This document shows, one piece after another, positions 7,207 through 10,966 of a DNA stretch of 10,966 nt. Each line of letters begins with the position of its first letter. Positions within the stretch are counted from its first letter, which is position 1. The stretch is from CAZJNX01 sp964547415 (lineage in GTDB: Bacteria; Pseudomonadota; Alphaproteobacteria; Rhizobiales; Amorphaceae). A model generated the notes under the pieces. It had not been told where the DNA came from. It searched no databases and saw only the letters and a list, made by a program, of their open reading frames with translations. Location of the stretch: the NCBI GenBank assembly GCA_964547415.1, contig CAZJNX010000164.1, positions 1 to 10,966 on the forward strand, given 5' to 3'. Both the position numbers and the translations under genes were made by a program.

Positions 7207-7255
7207 CGCCAAGCCGGAATCTCCGGCTGTCGCCGCCCGCCCGATCGCCTATACC
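7207..7255. promoter_or_regulatory. divergent promoter region with 17-bp palindromic operator candidate
   Basis: In the 161-base gap between dctP and the crotonase gene, AGCCGGAATCTCCGGCT (7212-7228) is a perfect inverted repeat with 7-base arms around ATC. On the plus strand it touches CTGTCG (7227-7232), followed by a 17-base spacer and TATACC (7250-7255), a plausible promoter for the crotonase gene. On the minus strand its other end touches TTGGCG (7207-7212), a four-of-six -35 match whose best -10, CATTGT, lies 16 bases further and is weak. A regulator bound here could block both promoters. No regulator gene is present in the window. The match quality is modest and the bases are GC-rich, so this is a candidate only. 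Confidence 0.38.
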
Positions 7256-7292
7256 GGGTCGCGAGGCGCAAGACGGCGAGGGAGGCGAGAGG

Positions 7293-8120
7293 ATGGCTCA
7301 GAGCGCGACGGCGACGGGATCGGCGGGCGAGGGGGCCGCGGGCGGCCGCCTCGTGATCGAGCGGGACGGGGAGGTCGCGCGCATCCTCCTCGACAACCCG
7401 GCGGCGCGGAACGCCATCTCCGCCTCCATGTGGCGGTCCCTCGTGGCGGCCGTCGCGGGCCTCGACGCCGACCCGGCGGTCAAGATCGTGATCGTGGAGG
7501 GTGCGGGGCGGGAGGCCTTCTCGGCGGGCGCGGACATCTCCGAGTTCGCGGAGGTCTACGCGACGGCCGAGAGCGCGCGGGCCCAGAACGACCTCGTCCG
7601 CGCGGGCCAGCAGGCCCTCCACGACTGCCGCAAGCCCACGGTCGCCGTCATCCGCGGGCCCTGCGTCGGCGGGGCGCTCGGCCTTGCCCTCCACGCGGAC
7701 CTGCGCTTTTCCGGCGAGAGCGGGCGGTTCGCGATTCCGCCCGCGAGGCTCGGCACCGTCTACTCCTTCGCCGACGCCCGCCGCCTCGTGCAGCGGGTGG
7801 GCGAGGCGCGGGCGGCCGACCTCCTCTTCTCCGGCCGCACGGTGGAGGCGGCCGAGGCGCTCGCCATCGGCCTCGTCGACCGCGTGGTGCCGGACGAGGA
7901 GCTCCATGGCGCCGTGGAGCACTACGCGACGGGCCTTTGCCGCCTCTCCCAGCTGTCGCTGAGGAACCAGAAGGCGATCCTGAGGGAGATCGCGGCCGGC
8001 CACGCCGATGAGACGCCGCGCGCCCGGGCCCTCTTCGACGAGGCCTTCGCGAGCGAGGACTTCCGCGAGGGCTACAACGCGTTCCTCGAAAAGCGCCGCC
8101 CGTCCTTCCCCTACCGGTGA
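7293..8120 (+). CDS. crotonase-fold protein, probable (methyl)malonyl-CoA decarboxylase
   Basis: A 275-residue enoyl-CoA hydratase/isomerase superfamily protein acting on acyl-CoA in the cytoplasm. The CoA and oxyanion-hole elements are present: FSAGADISEF (76-85, backbone NH of A80) and GPCVGGALGLALHADL (122-137, G127). The two catalytic glutamates of hydratases are absent: the position of rat Glu144 is G130 and that of Glu164 is P150. Aligned by eye to E. coli methylmalonyl-CoA decarboxylase YgfG (recalled), it shares that proline, the carboxylate-binding tyrosine (Y157 for Tyr140), and a matching C-terminus (SEDFREGYNAFLEKRRP, 254-270). Hydratase activity is therefore unlikely and decarboxylation is the best guess. 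The glutamate of YgfG near Gly110 is also replaced by glycine here. The ATG at 7293 was chosen for its GGGAGG seven bases upstream; longer readings lack one. It diverges from the TRAP operon and converges on matB. Confidence 0.85.
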   Translation: MAQSATATGSAGEGAAGGRLVIERDGEVARILLDNPAARNAISASMWRSLVAAVAGLDADPAVKIVIVEGAGREAFSAGADISEFAEVYATAESARAQNDLVRAGQQALHDCRKPTVAVIRGPCVGGALGLALHADLRFSGESGRFAIPPARLGTVYSFADARRLVQRVGEARAADLLFSGRTVEAAEALAIGLVDRVVPDEELHGAVEHYATGLCRLSQLSLRNQKAILREIAAGHADETPRARALFDEAFASEDFREGYNAFLEKRRPSFPYR

Positions 8121-8123
8121 CGG

Positions 8124-8135
8124 GCGGCCGGCCGC
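8124..8135. other. 12-bp palindrome between convergent stop codons
   Basis: GCGGCCGGCCGC is fully self-complementary and fills most of the 16-base gap between the crotonase stop (8118-8120, plus) and the matB stop (8137-8139, minus). It could act as a symmetric stop or pause element, but there is no loop of normal size and no T-run on either side. Intrinsic termination is not supported by the sequence. Confidence 0.2.
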
Positions 8136-8136
8136 A

Positions 8137-9657
8137 TCAGGCCTTCCTGAACGTGTCCTCGTAGGTCTTGCGCAGCTCCGCCTTCTGGACCTTGCCCATG
8201 GTGTTGCGCGGCAGGGCGTCGACGAAGAAGACGCGCTTGGGCTGCTTGTAACGGGCGAGCCCGCCCGCCACGGCCTCGACGATCCCCGCCTCGTCGATGG
8301 CCGCGCCCGTCTCGCGGACCACCACGGCCGCGACCCCCTCCCCGAAGTCCGGGTGGGGCAGGCCGATGACGGCCGATTCCACGACGCCCGGCACGTCGTC
8401 GATCGCCGCCTCGATCTCCTTCGGGTACACGTTGTAGCCGCCCGAGATGACGAGGTCCTTGGCCCGGCCGACGAGGTTGAGATAGCCTTTCCCGTCGATC
8501 ATGCCGAGGTCGCCGGTGATGAACCAGCCGTCGTCGCGGAATTCCTCGGCGGTCTTCTCCGGCATCCGCCAGTAGCCGGAAAAGACGTTGGGTCCCTTCA
8601 CCTCCACGATGCCGATCTCCCCGTCGGGCAGGACGGCCCCCTCCTCGTTCGCCACGCGGATGGAAATGCCCGGCAGCGGGAAGCCCACGGTCCCCGCCCG
8701 GCGCTCCCCGTCGTAGGGGTTGGAGGTGATCATCCCCGTCTCGGTCATGCCGTAGCGCTCGAGGATCGCCTGGCCGGTGATCTCCTCGAAGCGCTTGTGG
8801 GTCTCTTCCAGGAGCGGCGCGGAGCCCGACACGAACAGGCGCATCCCCCGCGCGGCCTCGGCAAGGCCCGGATGGTCGAGAAGGCGCACGTAGAAGGTGG
8901 GCACGCCCATCATGGCGGTCGCCCGCGGCATGGCCGCGATCACCGCGTCCGCGTCGAACTTCGGGAAGAACAGGGTACGGCCGCCGACCGCGAGGATCAC
9001 GTTGGAGGCGACGAACAGGCCATGGGTGTGGAAGATCGGCAGGGCGTGGACGAGGACGTCCTCGGCCGTGAAGCGCCAGGTGGCGACGAGCGCCTCCGCG
9101 TTGGAGGCGAGGTTCCCGTGGGTGAGCATCGCCCCCTTCGACCGGCCGGTGGTGCCGGAGGTGTAGAGGATGGCGGCGAGGTCCTCCGCCCCGCGGGCGA
9201 CGGGCTCGAAGGCGTCGGACGCGGCGGCGGCGGCCTCCGTCAGGGTGCCGGTCCCGTCCGCGCCCACGTCGAGGACGGCGCGCGCCCCGGCCTTTTCCGC
9301 GATCGGCGCCTGGGCGGCGCGGCGGCCCGGATCGCACACGAAGACGGCGGGCTCCGCGTCGGTCAGGAAGTAGTCCACCTCCGCGTCCGTGTAGGCGGTG
9401 TTGAGGGGCAGGAACACGCCGCCCGCCATCACCGTCGCGAGATAGGTCTGAAGGACGGGGAGCGACTTCTCGGCCTGCACCGCCACCCGGTCCCCCGGGG
9501 CGAGCCCGTGCGCCACGAGGACGGAGGCGATGCGGCGCGCGCCCGCCCACATGTCGCCGTAGGTCGTCACCGCCCCGTCCGGGGTCTCGGCGAAGGTGGC
9601 CCCGTCCCGGCCGGCCGAGCCGGCGGCGAGACGCGAAAGAAGGTGGTTTTCCGTCAT
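8137..9657 (-). CDS. matB: malonyl-CoA/methylmalonyl-CoA synthetase MatB
   Basis: A 506-residue adenylate-forming ligase that converts malonate (often methylmalonate too), ATP and CoA to the CoA thioester in the cytoplasm. The motifs of the superfamily are intact and in order: the P-loop YTSGTTGRSKG (165-175), the MatB-typical HALPIFHTHGLFVASN (204-219), RLFVSGSAPLL (273-283), YGMTET (302-307), GYWRMPEKTAEEFRDDGWF (361-379), TGD (381-383), and PRNTMGKVQK (483-492) with catalytic K489. It resembles the R. palustris enzyme along its whole length as I recall it, which is why MatB is preferred over a generic acyl-CoA ligase. The ATG at 9655-9657 has a purine-rich GAAGAAGA upstream. It converges on the crotonase gene, with stops 16 bases apart, and shares strand with the TRAP operon beyond. 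No malonyl-CoA decarboxylase of the MatA type is nearby. Confidence 0.93.
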   Translation of the reverse strand: MTENHLLSRLAAGSAGRDGATFAETPDGAVTTYGDMWAGARRIASVLVAHGLAPGDRVAVQAEKSLPVLQTYLATVMAGGVFLPLNTAYTDAEVDYFLTDAEPAVFVCDPGRRAAQAPIAEKAGARAVLDVGADGTGTLTEAAAAASDAFEPVARGAEDLAAILYTSGTTGRSKGAMLTHGNLASNAEALVATWRFTAEDVLVHALPIFHTHGLFVASNVILAVGGRTLFFPKFDADAVIAAMPRATAMMGVPTFYVRLLDHPGLAEAARGMRLFVSGSAPLLEETHKRFEEITGQAILERYGMTETGMITSNPYDGERRAGTVGFPLPGISIRVANEEGAVLPDGEIGIVEVKGPNVFSGYWRMPEKTAEEFRDDGWFITGDLGMIDGKGYLNLVGRAKDLVISGGYNVYPKEIEAAIDDVPGVVESAVIGLPHPDFGEGVAAVVVRETGAAIDEAGIVEAVAGGLARYKQPKRVFFVDALPRNTMGKVQKAELRKTYEDTFRKA

Positions 9658-10338
9658 CGTCGGTCTTCTTCGTCGTGGTGATCGGCGGCCCGCCCGGCCC
9701 GTGGCGCCCAACTCGCGCGGCGGCGCGCGCAAAGTCAATCGCGCTCCCGACCCGGGCATGCCCGTGGGACGGGACATGCCGCTGCCCGCGCCGCTGATGC
9801 GACCACCCGTTGCCGCCTCGACGACGCCGCCCGACGCGAACGGCAGACCGATGCACGTGCCGCCGGCAGCCCGATCCCGGTCATCACCATCGCCGACGTC
9901 AGCCGTGCGGACGGCAACGCGGTCGATCCCCGACCGTCGAGCCCGTCCTCGCCCTCCTCGCCGGGGACGGCGTCGTTGCCGTTCCCGGCGTCGCCTCGAC
10001 CGGCGCCCCGCCCGAGGAACGGGACGCCGCCGCCGAAGCCGCCGGTGGCGATGTCGTTCGCGGCATCGCCCGGGAGCTCCTCCTGGCCGCGGCCGCCGAT
10101 GAGAAGGTCCTCCCCGTCCCCGCCCTTCGGGTTGTCGCGTCCACCCGGCCCCGCAGGGGGAGAGTCGGGGTGGCGATGACACCCGAATGCGCGCGGCCGG
10201 CAAGGATCGCCGTGACGGCGGTCATGCGGGAGGGGGGCGAGGCGGCGGCGACGGCACGGCGGATCGCCGCCCGCAGCGCGGCGAGCCCGTGCCATCGCCA
10301 ACCGGGCGGAGCGGCCGCGCCTTGCCGGGCGGTGCGCC
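9658..10338. other. 681-bp region without an intact gene between matB and ubiB
   Basis: No reading here has a protein-like sequence over its length together with a credible start. The centre holds a decayed RTX-repeat segment, listed separately. Near matB, on the minus strand, TTGACT (9733-9738) is a five-of-six -35 match about 75 bases before the matB start, but no good -10 lies 16-18 bases downstream, so the matB promoter is not located. Composition is as GC-rich as the neighbouring genes. No tRNA, insertion sequence ends or CRISPR-like repeats are visible. Confidence 0.6.
9936..10124 (-). pseudogene. remnant of an RTX (haemolysin-type calcium-binding) repeat protein
   Basis: The minus-strand reading gives seven consecutive nine-residue units in register, following the RTX plan GGxGxDxxx: GGDGEDLLI, GGRGQEELP, GDAANDIAT, GGFGGGVPF, LGRGAGRGD, AGNGNDAVP, GEEGEDGLD. 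In intact proteins such units wind into a calcium-binding parallel beta-roll in exported proteins secreted by type I systems. Here two units lack the acidic residue at position 6 (glycine instead) and several lack a glycine. The flanks in the same frame are Arg/Pro/Ala-rich and unlike protein, and RTX-like residues (VGDGDDRDRAAGG) appear in another frame just downstream. No start, secretion signal or further repeat block is intact. It reads as a decayed fragment; chance glycine/aspartate codons in GC-rich DNA are the alternative. Confidence 0.45.
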
Positions 10339-10966
10339 TCACAGGAAGCCGAAGGCGATGACGGCGAGGGAGATCGCCGCGACCCAAAGGGCGAGCTGGC
10401 GCGAGAGGGTGGGGCCGGTGCGCACCGCCACCATGCGCGAGATGGTCTCCGGGGAGAGGTCGATGCCGCGCTCGCCCATCCGCTCGAGGTCTGCCGACAG
10501 ACGCTCCACGCGGCCCGCGAGGACGGGAAGGTCCGCGATCAGCCGGCCGACGGCCTGCACGCTGTCGTTCGCCGTGCGAAGCCGCGCCGCCGGCCCGAGC
10601 TCGCTCGCCATCCACTGGCCGACGACGGGCTCGGCCGTCTTCCAGATGTCGAGCTTGGGGTCGAGAGTGCGGGCGACGCCCTCCACCACCACCATGGTCT
10701 TCTGCAGCATGATGAGCTGGGGTTGCGTCGCCATGGAGAAGAGCTCGGTCACCTCGAACAGCTGGGTGAGGAGGCGGCTCATGGCGATGTCCTGGGCCGT
10801 CTGGTCGCGGATCGGCTCGCCGATGGCCCGCAGCGCCTGGGCGAACAGGTCCGGATCCCGGTCGGCCGGCACGTAGCCCGCCTTGAAGTGCACCTCGGCG
10901 ACCTTCCGGTAGTCGCGCTTGATGAAGCCGTAGAGGATCTCGGCGAGGAACCCGCGCTCGGCCTTC
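10339..10966 (-). CDS. ubiB: UbiB/ABC1-family atypical kinase, C-terminal part
   Basis: The 3' end (about 208 residues) of a UbiB-type protein; the 5' part lies beyond the right edge. UbiB is an ABC1/ADCK atypical kinase or ATPase of the inner membrane needed for ubiquinone biosynthesis. The visible part starts at AERGFLAEILYGFIKRDYRKV and continues EVHFKAGYVPADRDPDLFAQALRAIG, the well-conserved segment after the DFG-like metal-binding region, followed by MATQPQLIMLQKTMVVVEGVAR. The C-terminus ends in a hydrophobic anchor (LALWVAAISLAVIAFGFL), as expected for the family's membrane-anchoring tail. The kinase catalytic motifs (KxGQ, nucleotide-binding lysine, DFG) are outside the window. No partner such as ubiE is visible. 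The 3' flank is the gene-poor region next to matB. Confidence 0.93.
   Translation of the reverse strand, partial: KAERGFLAEILYGFIKRDYRKVAEVHFKAGYVPADRDPDLFAQALRAIGEPIRDQTAQDIAMSRLLTQLFEVTELFSMATQPQLIMLQKTMVVVEGVARTLDPKLDIWKTAEPVVGQWMASELGPAARLRTANDSVQAVGRLIADLPVLAGRVERLSADLERMGERGIDLSPETISRMVAVRTGPTLSRQLALWVAAISLAVIAFGFL

Noticed and set aside
5501..7207. A longer reading of the dctQ frame extending upstream to 7207
   Set aside because: Upstream of 6055 it runs out of frame through dctP and has no membrane-protein character; DctQ proteins are normally near 160-200 residues.
7293..8120. Calling the crotonase-fold gene a plain enoyl-CoA hydratase
   Set aside because: Both catalytic glutamate positions are replaced (Gly and Pro), so hydration by the usual mechanism is not supported.
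8008..9681. A 557-codon plus-strand open frame opposite matB
   Set aside because: It is a shadow of matB: no domain-like segments, dominated by Gly/Arg/His/Asp, and overlapping the crotonase 3' end.
9735..10301. A 188-codon minus-strand frame as an intact RTX protein gene
   Set aside because: Only the central 63 residues are repeat-like. Both ends are unlike protein, and there is no credible start or secretion signal, so only a remnant is reported.

Overview
The window is about 11 kb of very GC-rich DNA (roughly 70%), read here as an alphaproteobacterial chromosome. The evidence is the codon use, the close resemblance of the MatB-type ligase to my recollection of the Rhodopseudomonas palustris enzyme, an alphaproteobacterial-looking UbiB C-terminus, PrmA, and a TRAP transporter with separate Q and M subunits. 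A more exact placement (Rhizobiales, Rhodospirillales or Rhodobacterales) is not supported by what I can see.

Layout, left to right. The left edge cuts a tRNA gene on the minus strand (1-22). A minus-strand series follows: an M24 metallopeptidase (164-1327), a TolC-family outer-membrane channel (1457-2908), ribosomal protein L11 methyltransferase PrmA (3068-3976), a 63-residue basic/acidic small protein (4010-4201), and the TRAP transporter genes for the large membrane subunit M (4209-5501), small membrane subunit Q (5501-6055) and periplasmic binding protein P (6136-7131). Transcription runs from P towards the M24 gene. Divergent to the TRAP genes, on the plus strand, is a crotonase-fold gene (7293-8120). 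Converging on it, 16 bases away, is a malonyl-CoA synthetase gene, matB (8137-9657, minus). A stretch of about 680 bases without an intact gene (9658-10338) holds a decayed stretch of RTX-type nonapeptide repeats. The right edge cuts the 3' end of ubiB (10339-10966, minus).

How the genes may work together. The centre (4209-9657) looks like a compact dicarboxylate-use locus. A TRAP importer brings a carboxylate, plausibly malonate or a 2-alkylmalonate, through the inner membrane, and MatB activates it to malonyl-CoA or methylmalonyl-CoA. The crotonase-fold protein lacks both catalytic glutamates of enoyl-CoA hydratases and carries the tyrosine that marks E. coli methylmalonyl-CoA decarboxylase (YgfG/ScpB), so it could decarboxylate the product to acetyl-CoA or propionyl-CoA. 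No classical malonyl-CoA decarboxylase (MatA/MCD) gene and no GntR-type regulator are present in the window. A 17-base perfect palindrome sits exactly between the candidate -35 elements of the divergent TRAP and crotonase genes and is a candidate shared operator.

The remaining genes (PrmA, TolC, M24 peptidase, UbiB, tRNA) are housekeeping or general-purpose and look unrelated to this pathway, although prmA could receive read-through from the TRAP operon.
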